Assembly: GCA_030625905.1 (NCBI GenBank)
Contig: DAOUQA010000113.1
Span: 1 to 6,836 of the forward strand
Source of the DNA: Kiritimatiellales bacterium
GTDB lineage: Bacteria; Verrucomicrobiota; Kiritimatiellia; Kiritimatiellales; Pontiellaceae
Direction: 5' to 3'
Length of the DNA: 6,836 nucleotides
Shown here: positions 1-5,676 of the stretch, piece after piece
Position numbering within the stretch: the stretch's first letter is position 1
How the letters are laid out: each line of letters starts with the position of its first letter
Program-made: the position numbers and the translations under genes
Notes under the pieces: generated by a model
Seen by the model: the letters and a program-made list of their open reading frames with translations, nothing else
Told to the model about the DNA's origin: nothing
The model's database searches: none

Positions 1-255
1 CTGGCCAACCATCACCGCATGCTTGGCCCCGATGGAGACCAGCGTATCGAGCAAGAGCTGCATGCTGCCCAGCGGCACCCAGCGGACTTCGTCGGCCAGC
101 GCCACGAGATCCCGCTGCGTCTCGCCCTTGAAGCCCAGCACGGCAATACGCTTAACGCCCGCATTGCGCGCCGCCTTCGCCAGCATCGACGGATACGCAT
201 GCCGTCCGGCAATAATGATCAACGATTCAGGAACTTCCGGTTTCATTTGGCGCAT
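1..255 (-). CDS. lpxI: UDP-2,3-diacylglucosamine pyrophosphatase LpxI, N-terminal part, cut by window edge
   Basis: The minus-strand frame from ATG at 255 stays open to base 1 and gives 85 residues. It contains ESLIIIAGRHAYPSMLAKAA (residues 10-29), a GFKGET segment (41-46), DEVRWVPLGSMQLLLDTL (54-71) and, at the edge, GAKHAVMVGQ. This order (glycine-rich first strand, GE after the second strand, W-x-x-LG, then a strand ending in GQ or GK) is that of the LpxI/DUF1009 N-terminal domain. LpxI hydrolyses UDP-2,3-diacylglucosamine to lipid X and UMP in lipid A synthesis, in place of LpxH; it is a peripheral cytoplasmic-face enzyme. The catalytic C-terminal domain lies outside the window. Start choice is uncertain. 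ATG at 246 is possible, and the same frame stays open back to ATG at 366, but that extension has no family resemblance. None of the three starts has a convincing ribosome binding site. The gene is divergent from pfp. Family call is fairly sure; the partial length limits it. Confidence 0.78.
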   Translation of the reverse strand, partial: MRQMKPEVPESLIIIAGRHAYPSMLAKAARNAGVKRIAVLGFKGETQRDLVALADEVRWVPLGSMQLLLDTLVSIGAKHAVMVGQ

Positions 256-400
256 ACTGCCAAAACCCCCAGCCCTTGGAAATGCAAATGTAGCTCTGCA
301 TTTCCCGCAATTCCCGCTTGCGTTTTCGCCGCTGATTCCCATTATTTGCGCTTCGTTTTCAACCATCTTAATTAATGCGGCTTTGCTGCAGGAGAATTTA

Positions 401-473
401 AACAGAATAATTAGGACAGAATGATTTCCCTTGCTACTGTAGCCATGAATTATTTTGTCCTAATTATTCTGTT
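401..473. repeat. 73-nt palindromic (REP- or MITE-like) element between lpxI and pfp
   Basis: Bases 401-418 (AACAGAATAATTAGGACA) are the exact reverse complement of 456-473. The arms extend inward to 401-426 and 448-473 with 24 of 26 positions paired. The 21-nt centre holds a further small dyad, GCTA-CTG-TAGC (433-443), so almost the whole element can fold as one hairpin or cruciform. There is no T-tract after either arm, so it does not look like a simple intrinsic terminator. TTAAACA occurs at both borders (398-404 and 472-478) and could be a target duplication, but it overlaps the arms and may be chance. A related sequence occurs at 6297-6324, which suggests a dispersed repeat family. Its role is unknown; insulating the divergent lpxI and pfp transcripts or acting in the pfp 5' leader are possibilities. 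Confidence 0.9.
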
Positions 474-551
474 AAACAACTTGCGCGAGAGGAAGTTAAG
501 GATGGTTCGTTATAGGAAAGCAAGATGGTAGAAGTGAAAATGGACGGAACT

Positions 552-557
552 AAAGGA
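552..557 (+). promoter_or_regulatory. Ribosome binding site that decides the pfp start
   Basis: AAAGGA lies 9 nt before ATG at 567. That start gives the N-terminus MAIKKVALLTAGGLAPCLS, which is where Pfp proteins normally begin. A second Shine-Dalgarno-like AGGA (514-517) precedes the in-frame ATG at 525, which would add 14 residues with no family counterpart. Confidence 0.55.
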
Positions 558-566
558 ATTGGAATC

Positions 567-1793
567 ATGGCCATCAAGAAAGTTGCACTACTCACCGCGG
601 GCGGACTCGCCCCCTGCCTCTCTACCGCGATCGGGCGCCTCATCGAGCGCTACACGGAAATCTCCCCCGAAACCGAACTCATCGCCTATGTCAGTGGCTA
701 CAAAGGCCTGCTGCTTGGCGACTCCATCCAGATTACCGACGAAATCCGCAAAAACGCCGCCATCCTCTACAAGCATGGCGGAAGCCCCATCGGCAACAGC
801 CGCGTCAAGCTCACCAACGTCAAGGACTGCGAAAAGCGCGGCCTCGTCAAACCCGGCGAAAACCCGCTGGAAGTCGCCGCCAACCAGCTGATCAAAGACG
901 GTGTCGAAGTCCTCCACACCATCGGGGGCGACGACACCAACACCACCGCCGCCGACCTCGCGGCCTATCTCGCCGAAAACGACTACAAGCTCATCGTCGT
1001 CGGCCTGCCCAAGACCATCGACAACGACGTCTTCCCGATCCAGCAGTCCCTCGGTGCATGGACCGCCGCCGAGGAAGGCGCAAAATATTTCGAGAATGTC
1101 GTCGCCGAGCACAACGCCAATCCGCGCATGCTCATCATCCACGAAGTCATGGGTCGCAGCTGCGGCTGGCTCACCGCCTACACCGCCAAGGTCTACCACG
1201 AAAACCTTGAAGAACTCGACTTCCTGCCGCATATCGGGCTTTCCGCCGAGCGCAAGGATGTCCACGCCATCTTTATTCCTGAAATGGAGATCGACATTGC
1301 CGCCGAAGCCGAACGCCTCGGCAAGGTCATGGACACCGTCGATAACGTCAACATCTTCATCTCCGAAGGCGCCGGTCTCGATGCCATCGTCAAGGAAATG
1401 GAGGCTGCGGGTGAAGAGGTTCCGCGCGATGCCTTTGGCCATGCCAAGCTCGATGCCGTCAACCCCGGCGTCTGGTTCGGCAAGCAATTCGCCAAGCTCC
1501 TCGGTGCCGAAAAGGTGCTCATCCAGAAGTCCGGCTACTTCGCCCGCGCCGCCGCCTCCAACGAGGCCGACCTCGCCCTCATCAAGGAATGCTGCGACAA
1601 AGCCATCGAATCCGCCATGGAAGGTATCGGCGGCGTGGTCGGCCACGACGACGACCGCAACTTCGAGCTGCGCGCCATCGAATTCCCGCGCATCGCCGGC
1701 GGCAAGCCGTTCGACATCGATGTCGACTGGTTCGGCGAACTCCTCGCCGACCTTGGCCAAGCCAAAGGTGCCAAGATGGTCACCGCGCACTAA
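567..1793 (+). CDS. pfp: Pyrophosphate-dependent phosphofructokinase (PPi:fructose-6-phosphate 1-phosphotransferase)
   Basis: The 408-residue product interconverts fructose-6-phosphate plus PPi with fructose-1,6-bisphosphate plus phosphate in the cytoplasm, a reversible glycolytic and gluconeogenic step. Numbering from ATG 567: the N-terminal strand and loop KKVALLTAGGLAPC (4-17); GGSPIGNSR (71-79); GGDDTNTTA at about 120-128, where the second Asp of GGDD is the mark of PPi-using rather than ATP-using enzymes; PKTIDND (148-154), whose Lys in place of the Gly of ATP-PFK is the other PPi hallmark and whose Asp residues are catalytic; EVMGRSCGW (193-201), the MGR substrate loop. Length fits the roughly 400-residue bacterial Pfp group. 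The frame is intact. An in-frame ATG at 525 would give 422 residues. Upstream lies the palindromic element; downstream it converges on the hppA transcription unit. No clear plus-strand terminator is seen after its stop. Regulation cannot be read from the sequence. Confidence 0.95.
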   Translation: MAIKKVALLTAGGLAPCLSTAIGRLIERYTEISPETELIAYVSGYKGLLLGDSIQITDEIRKNAAILYKHGGSPIGNSRVKLTNVKDCEKRGLVKPGENPLEVAANQLIKDGVEVLHTIGGDDTNTTAADLAAYLAENDYKLIVVGLPKTIDNDVFPIQQSLGAWTAAEEGAKYFENVVAEHNANPRMLIIHEVMGRSCGWLTAYTAKVYHENLEELDFLPHIGLSAERKDVHAIFIPEMEIDIAAEAERLGKVMDTVDNVNIFISEGAGLDAIVKEMEAAGEEVPRDAFGHAKLDAVNPGVWFGKQFAKLLGAEKVLIQKSGYFARAAASNEADLALIKECCDKAIESAMEGIGGVVGHDDDRNFELRAIEFPRIAGGKPFDIDVDWFGELLADLGQAKGAKMVTAH

Positions 1794-1855
1794 CTGTGAA
1801 TGCAGTTCGGCTTAAAGCACCCCCCCCCTCAGAATGCCCGGCTAGACCCTCTGTG

Positions 1856-1884
1856 GTGAAAAAGTAAAATCCGGGTTGGCCCCG
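1856..1884 (-). terminator. Possible intrinsic terminator of the hppA operon
   Basis: Read on the minus strand just past the stop at 1903, CGGG-GCCAA-CCCG (1884-1872) can form a 4-bp GC hairpin followed by GA and the T-rich run ATTTTACTTTTT (1870-1859). A second imperfect hairpin (CCGCT at 1882-1886 with AGCGG at 1897-1901, plus ATG/CAT) overlaps it. The stem is short, so this is tentative. No T-tract follows on the plus strand to serve pfp. Confidence 0.35.
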
Positions 1885-1902
1885 CTTATGGAGCATAGCG
1901 GC

Positions 1903-2685
1903 CTACATGGTCCGCCAGAATTTGAGATTTCGGGTCTCGATTTCGGCGGAGCTCGGCAGGGGATAGAAGAGGCTCTCATCTTTCGATGAAAAGAAAAAAC
2001 CATGCTTCAGGAGCCGGTAGGAGGTGGCGTCGAGGTTGCTGTCGAGTGCCAGCCCCTTGTTGTTTTTTGTGGGGCGCGACATCAGCTCGTGGAATCCGTC
2101 GCGGATCATGGAGGGATGCAACGAGGGGATTGGGGAGGGCTTGAATGGGTTCTTCTCGAACTCTGCAAGAAACTCCACCAGGTCGATATTGAGCTGGGTG
2201 TAGAACTGCTTCGGGGCACTCTTATGGTTACCGGGATCGGTGATGTATGCCCCAAACTTGCGGGGATCGTGCTTGGACATAACCAGCATGCGCATCGGCG
2301 CAATTTCTGCGTACACCCGGAAGCCCTCTTGATGCGCAACACTAAACTCGCCGCGCTCCAGCCCGATGCAGTGCCCCTCTTCGGTCGAAATGTAGAGGCG
2401 ACCGATGGCCGAGAAGTCGACGTGCTCAAGCACCCGGTAGGAGGAGATAAACTTTGTGGCTTTGGGACGCCCGTCGGAATGCGGTACCAGCCCGTCCATA
2501 ATGGCATCGAGCTCAAAGTATCCGTTGCGGTAGCCTGCATCCACTTCCGCAAAGATCACCTTGCCCGAATAGTGCCTGCTGGAGCCGGAGGTGTAGTGCT
2601 GGGCAAACATTTCGGGATTGTACTGTGACGCAATCAGCGCCGAGTTGGGATAGAGCACCATGTAGAGTCGTTTTTCGTGGTCCAT
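1903..2685 (-). CDS. Conserved-looking hypothetical protein coupled to hppA
   Basis: I do not recognise this 260-residue protein. The start ATG at 2685 is chosen because it lies one base after the hppA stop (TAG-A-ATG) with GGGGG shortly upstream inside hppA; an in-frame ATG at 2721 would overlap hppA by 35 bases. There is no signal peptide, membrane segment or Cys cluster, so it is probably cytoplasmic. Visible features are a hydrophobic N-terminal strand (RLYMVLYPNSALIASQ, 6-21), a strand KVIFAEVD (42-49), the polar segment DGRPKATKFISSYRVLEH (71-88), a strand MRMLVMSK (131-138), a Pro-rich stretch KPSPIPSLHPS (182-192) and a Trp-Arg near the C-terminus. The even spread of strands and charged residues looks like a folded single domain under selection. 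The tight junction implies co-transcription and translational coupling with the membrane pyrophosphatase, but a functional link is only inferred. Confidence 0.85.
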   Translation of the reverse strand: MDHEKRLYMVLYPNSALIASQYNPEMFAQHYTSGSSRHYSGKVIFAEVDAGYRNGYFELDAIMDGLVPHSDGRPKATKFISSYRVLEHVDFSAIGRLYISTEEGHCIGLERGEFSVAHQEGFRVYAEIAPMRMLVMSKHDPRKFGAYITDPGNHKSAPKQFYTQLNIDLVEFLAEFEKNPFKPSPIPSLHPSMIRDGFHELMSRPTKNNKGLALDSNLDATSYRLLKHGFFFSSKDESLFYPLPSSAEIETRNLKFWRTM

Positions 2686-2686
2686 T

Positions 2687-4759
2687 CTATAACCCCCAGA
2701 AGTTTTTAAGCATCGGCGCAATCACCAGCGAGATGATAGCCATGAGTTTAATCAGAATATTGAGTGACGGCCCGGCGGTATCCTTGAAGGGATCGCCCAC
2801 GGTGTCGCCCACCACGGCGGCCTTGTGAGCCTCGGAGCCCTTGCCCTGGCCGGCACCGCTTTCGATCATCTTCTTGGCGTTGTCCCAGGCCCCGCCGGCG
2901 TTCGACATAAAGATGGCGAGCACCACGCCGGAGGCGGTCACGCCCAGCAGCGTGCCGGACAGCATCTTTGGCCCGCCCACAAACCCGACGAGAACCGGCG
3001 TAATCACGGCAACCACTCCGGGAATGATCATCTCTTTGAGTGCCGAGGCGGTGGAGATGTCGACGCAGCGCTTGTAGTCGGGCTCTTCGGTCTCGTTGAG
3101 AATGCCAGGCTTTTCACGGAACTGGCGGCGCACCTCTTCGATCATGGCAAAGGCGGCCTCGCCGACGGCCTTCATCGCCATGGAGGAGAAGAGATAGGGC
3201 AGCACCGCCCCAAGCAGCACCCCGCAAACCACCTTTGGGTTCATGAGGTCGATGGTTCCCACACCCACCTGCTGCCGGAATGCCGAGAAGAGAATAATCG
3301 AGGTGAGGGCGGCGGAGCCGATGGCAAATCCCTTGCCGATAGCCGCCGTGGTATTGCCCACCGCATCGAGCTCATCGGTAATTTCCCGAACCGCCGGAGG
3401 AAATTCCGCCATTTCGGCCAGGCCGCCCGCGTTGTCGGCAATCGGGCCATAGGCATCGACGGCCAGCTGGACGCCGAGGGTCATCAGCATGCCCAGTGCC
3501 GCAACGGCGATACCGTAGAGCCCCGCAAAGGAAAAACTGGAGAGGATCGCCGCAATAATAATTACAATGGGTGGAAAAGCCGAAACCATGCCCACCCCCA
3601 TGCCCGTGATGAGGGTTGTCGCCGGCCCCGTCTCGCAGGACTTGACGATGCTGTTTACCGGTTTGGTGTCTGTGCCGGTGTAGTATTCTGTGATCATGCC
3701 GATCGCCGTACCGGCCACCATTCCGAGGACGGACGAAAAAAAGACGCTAAGCTGAGCAACGCCCCCGTTATCAGATTCGCCACCCAGAAACAGGCGGCAG
3801 AGAAGGAACGAGAAAACCACGGCAATGCCGGTGGCGCCGAAGGTGCCTTTGTTGAGCGCGGCCTGAGCCGACTTGCCCTCCTTCACGCGCACAAAACCAA
3901 TGCCGACCATGGCGGCAACAATACCCAGCACCGCAAGCAGCAGCGGAAAGACCACCAGTTTCAGTCGATAGTCATCGCTCGCCGCAATACCAACCCCCAA
4001 CACCATGGCTCCGATAATCGAACCCACATAGGACTCGAACAGGTCGGCACCCATGCCGGCCACATCGCCCACGTTGTTGCCCACATTGTCGGCGATGGTG
4101 GCGGGGTTTCGGTGGTCGTCTTCGGGAATGCCCGCCTCAACCTTTCCAACCAGATCCGCTCCGACATCTGCCGCCTTGGTAAAAATACCGCCGCCCACCC
4201 GCGCAAACAGCGCCATCGAGCTTGCCCCGAGACTGAACCCCGTGACAATCGGCAAAACCTGAGCCGCCAGAATTTCAACGGAAGAGCCCAGCAGCCACCT
4301 GCCCAGGAAAAGGAGAATAAAAAAGCCGAGCATGGCCAGTCCCACCACGCTCATCCCCATGATGCTCCCACCGGTGAAGGCCACCTTGAGGGCGGGAATC
4401 AGCCCCCCCTGGGCGGCATGGGTAGTGCGGACGTTGGCCGCCGTGGCCACCTTCATCCCGATAAACCCCGCCAGCGCAGAGGCCGTGGCACCCACCACAA
4501 AGGCTACGGCCTGGTATCTGAGCATCCCCTTGTTGGCGACAGCCAAGAAAGCGGTGACCACCAGGACAAAGGGAACCAACGCCCTGTATTCCCGCGAAAG
4601 GAATGCCATGGCGCCCTCGGCCACGAACCCTCCGATCTTCTTGAGCCTCGGATTTTCCACCGGCTGGCCGAAAATCCATGAGGTCTTGATCAAGGCATAG
4701 CCTAGGGCAAGCAAGCTTCCCCCGGCAACAACAAGCAACGTCCAGCTAAACGAATCCAT
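2687..4759 (-). CDS. hppA: K+-dependent membrane-bound pyrophosphatase, probably Na+-pumping
   Basis: The 690-residue, multi-spanning inner-membrane protein hydrolyses PPi and pumps Na+ and/or H+. Numbering from ATG 4759: the substrate motif GGGIFTKAADVGADLVGKVE (189-208) continuing into EAGIPEDD; DNVGNNVGDVAGMGADLFES (224-243); DAYGPIADNAGGLAEM (435-450); GNTTAAIGKG (468-477); VGDTVGDPFKDTAGPSLN near the C-terminus (from about 650). Ala472 and Gly475 replace the Lys and Thr of K+-independent enzymes, so K+ dependence is expected. Glu242 in DLFES sits at the membrane position typical of Na+-transporting members; H+-only enzymes of the plant type carry it about four residues later. Dual Na+/H+ pumping cannot be excluded. 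The start at 4759 has AGAGGA at 4768-4763. The longer frame to 4810 would need TTG and adds 17 unlike residues. It is first gene of a unit with the downstream hypothetical gene, driven by the promoter at 4866-4894. Confidence 0.96.
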   Translation of the reverse strand: MDSFSWTLLVVAGGSLLALGYALIKTSWIFGQPVENPRLKKIGGFVAEGAMAFLSREYRALVPFVLVVTAFLAVANKGMLRYQAVAFVVGATASALAGFIGMKVATAANVRTTHAAQGGLIPALKVAFTGGSIMGMSVVGLAMLGFFILLFLGRWLLGSSVEILAAQVLPIVTGFSLGASSMALFARVGGGIFTKAADVGADLVGKVEAGIPEDDHRNPATIADNVGNNVGDVAGMGADLFESYVGSIIGAMVLGVGIAASDDYRLKLVVFPLLLAVLGIVAAMVGIGFVRVKEGKSAQAALNKGTFGATGIAVVFSFLLCRLFLGGESDNGGVAQLSVFFSSVLGMVAGTAIGMITEYYTGTDTKPVNSIVKSCETGPATTLITGMGVGMVSAFPPIVIIIAAILSSFSFAGLYGIAVAALGMLMTLGVQLAVDAYGPIADNAGGLAEMAEFPPAVREITDELDAVGNTTAAIGKGFAIGSAALTSIILFSAFRQQVGVGTIDLMNPKVVCGVLLGAVLPYLFSSMAMKAVGEAAFAMIEEVRRQFREKPGILNETEEPDYKRCVDISTASALKEMIIPGVVAVITPVLVGFVGGPKMLSGTLLGVTASGVVLAIFMSNAGGAWDNAKKMIESGAGQGKGSEAHKAAVVGDTVGDPFKDTAGPSLNILIKLMAIISLVIAPMLKNFWGL

Positions 4760-4768
4760 CTGTCCTCT

Positions 4769-4781
4769 AACCCATCGGGTT
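4769..4781 (-). promoter_or_regulatory. Small hairpin abutting the hppA ribosome binding site
   Basis: AACCC-GAT-GGGTT on the minus strand forms a perfect 5-bp stem with a 3-nt loop. It ends directly before the AGAGGA ribosome binding site (4768-4763). It lies within the predicted leader of about 100 nt and might affect translation; it could also be chance. Confidence 0.35.
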
Positions 4782-4865
4782 CCTGTTTCGGGGTTTCTGA
4801 AAAAAATCAAAGATTGGCGACACAGCCCTGCTGGGGCGGAATGGGAAACGACATCTCATGTGGGA

Positions 4866-4894
4866 GAAATAGAAAAAATTGAAAGGGAAGTCAA
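4866..4894 (-). promoter_or_regulatory. Sigma-70-type promoter for hppA
   Basis: On the minus strand TTGACT (4894-4889) and TATTTC (4871-4866) are separated by exactly 17 nt, with an A/T-rich spacer. Transcription would begin near 4859 and leave a leader of about 100 nt before the hppA ATG at 4759. Confidence 0.65.
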
Positions 4895-5057
4895 GAGCGG
4901 GAAACGATTCAAAGGCGGCAATAATTTTCTCCCCTGTTTATCTTTTCCCAACTGCACTACCCCACCGGTACAATCTCCTCCTCTTTGGCCGACGCCGGAC
5001 TCTTCCGCTGCGACCCGGCACAGAATAGCTCCGATTTATTTTACTGGTTTTATGGAT
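4895..5057. other. Spacer between two divergent promoters
   Basis: The non-coding stretch between hppA and the mini-ORF (4760-5109) holds the hppA leader, the hppA promoter, this spacer and the perR operon promoter. In the spacer I see no gene with both a ribosome binding site and protein-like composition, and no RNA gene or repeat. A weak dyad (GCCGG and CCGGC with a long loop, about 4993-5018) is unremarkable. Confidence 0.5.
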
Positions 5058-5085
5058 TTGACATCATAGGCAATTCCTATATAAG
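5058..5085 (+). promoter_or_regulatory. Promoter of the mini-ORF/perR/rbr operon
   Basis: A consensus TTGACA (5058-5063) and TATAAG (5080-5085) are separated by 16 nt. TATATA at 5078-5083 is an alternative with a poorer 14-nt spacing. The first ribosome binding site follows at 5100, so the leader is very short. The -10 overlaps the dyad at 5081-5097, as expected for a repressible promoter. Confidence 0.75.
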
Positions 5086-5097
5086 AACTATTCTTAT
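5081..5097. promoter_or_regulatory. Probable PerR (Fur-family) operator
   Basis: ATAAGAA (5081-5087), CTA, TTCTTAT (5091-5097) is a perfect A/T-rich 7-3-7 inverted repeat of the size and composition of Fur-family boxes, though not identical to the Bacillus PerR consensus. It covers the -10 and start region. With perR as the second reading frame downstream, autorepression that is relieved by peroxide is the likely arrangement. A second, smaller dyad ATAGG-CAATT-CCTAT (5066-5080) lies between -35 and -10. Confidence 0.6.
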
Positions 5098-5109
5098 TTG
5101 GAGGGTTCC

Positions 5110-5220
5110 ATGGCGATCGGCTGCCAGCAATACCGCATGTGCAACGTCGGCAAATGCCCGCTTGGAATTGCCACGCAGGATTCCGAAATCTCCAACCACA
5201 CGAATATTGAATACGCATGA
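5110..5220 (+). CDS. 36-aa mini-protein with a glutamate-synthase-like 3Fe-4S cysteine motif
   Basis: ATG at 5110 follows GGAGG (5100-5104) with 5-nt spacing, the strongest ribosome binding site in this operon after that of rbr. The peptide starts MAIGCQQYRMCNVGKCPLG and continues IATQDSEI before an unrelated tail. Cys5, Cys11 and Cys16 have the C-x5-C-x4-C spacing of the 3Fe-4S ligands in the glutamate synthase large subunit, and the following P-x-GIATQ-D is also typical of that site; the usual His after the second Cys is Asn12. The rest of the synthase is absent, so it cannot be that enzyme. The stop overlaps the perR start as ATGA, so perR translation is probably coupled to it. It may be a metal- or cluster-binding micropeptide, a leader peptide, or a captured fragment kept for coupling. 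Reading-frame and motif evidence are good; function is unknown. Confidence 0.7.
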   Translation: MAIGCQQYRMCNVGKCPLGIATQDSEISNHTNIEYA

Positions 5221-5660
5221 AAGCTGTAGCTCCATCCGAAGTTGAACAGCGCCTCGAATACCTCCGGCTCGCCTGCCGCAACACCGGCATGCGGATGACG
5301 CACCAGCGGATGGAAATCTTCCACGAGGTGGCGCAGTGCAACGAACACCCCGATGCCGAAACGATTTTCAAGCGGGTACGCGAGCGCATGCCGACGGTCT
5401 CGCACGACACGGTCTACCGTACCCTCGCCTCGCTGGAGGAGATGGGGCTCGTCCGCCGCGTCGAAACCGTTGCCGGCCGCGCGCGCTACGACGCCAACGG
5501 CGACACACACCACCACTTTGTCTGCACCCGCTGCGGACAAATTTCCGACTTTTATCTCGAACAGGAGCCCTCCATCCCGAAGGGCATCGAAGAACTCGGC
5601 CGTGCGGAGTCCCTGCAGGTGCAGGTTCGCGGCATCTGCCATAACTGTAAAAACAACTAA
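5217..5660 (+). CDS. perR: Peroxide-responsive Fur-family repressor PerR
   Basis: The 147-residue protein has an N-terminal winged helix with the recognition region PTVSHDTVYRTLASLEEMGL (59-78) and a C-terminal metal-binding dimerisation domain. Aligned by spacing with Bacillus subtilis PerR, all five regulatory-metal ligands are present: His44 (H37), Asp92 (D85), His98 (H91), His100 (H93) and Asp111 (D104). The structural Zn site is also complete: Cys103, Cys106, Cys141 and Cys144. Asp111, where Fur has Glu, favours PerR over Fur. In PerR, bound Fe2+ with peroxide oxidises the His ligands and releases DNA. The start ATG at 5217 overlaps the mini-ORF stop, and no Shine-Dalgarno sequence precedes it, so translation is probably coupled. 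A shorter start at Met25 would remove part of the first helix. The neighbour rbr and the operator upstream fit the peroxide role. Confidence 0.93.
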   Translation: MKAVAPSEVEQRLEYLRLACRNTGMRMTHQRMEIFHEVAQCNEHPDAETIFKRVRERMPTVSHDTVYRTLASLEEMGLVRRVETVAGRARYDANGDTHHHFVCTRCGQISDFYLEQEPSIPKGIEELGRAESLQVQVRGICHNCKNN

Positions 5661-5676
5661 CCAAAGGAGTAACACC

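Noticed and set aside
383..411. Possible plus-strand promoter TTGCTG-17 nt-AATAAT upstream of pfp
   Set aside because: Both boxes are poor matches and the -10 falls inside the palindromic arm. Not strong enough to list as a feature.
401..473. Palindrome read as an intrinsic terminator or a CRISPR repeat
   Set aside because: No T-tract follows either arm, the stem is A/T-rich, and there is only one copy locally with no spacer array.
588..1790. 400-codon open frame antisense to pfp
   Set aside because: It mirrors pfp exactly, is rich in Gly, Val and Asp as expected from antisense GC-biased codons, and has no motif. The sense frame is an unmistakable Pfp.
901..1815. 304-codon frame overlapping pfp on the same strand
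   Set aside because: It is almost entirely Ser, Pro, Thr and Arg, a frame-shifted reading of pfp.
1820..1828. Run of nine C after pfp
   Set aside because: An intergenic homopolymer with no gene consequence. It could be a slippage or sequencing-length artefact.
2002..2628. 208-codon frame antisense to the 260-aa hypothetical gene
   Set aside because: The minus-strand frame has a coupled start next to hppA and more protein-like composition. The plus-strand one has no ribosome binding site support.
2825..4681. 618-codon open frame antisense to hppA
   Set aside because: Composition (many His, Arg, Gly, Gln) is that of a shadow of a hydrophobic membrane protein gene. It has no recognisable domain.
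4985..5245. 86-codon frame crossing the perR promoter
   Set aside because: It runs through the -35, -10, operator and mini-ORF in a different frame. No ribosome binding site or motif.
5353..5676. In-frame upstream extension of rubrerythrin
   Set aside because: It lies wholly within perR in another frame. Rubrerythrin length, family start and the AAGGAG site all fix the start at 5677.
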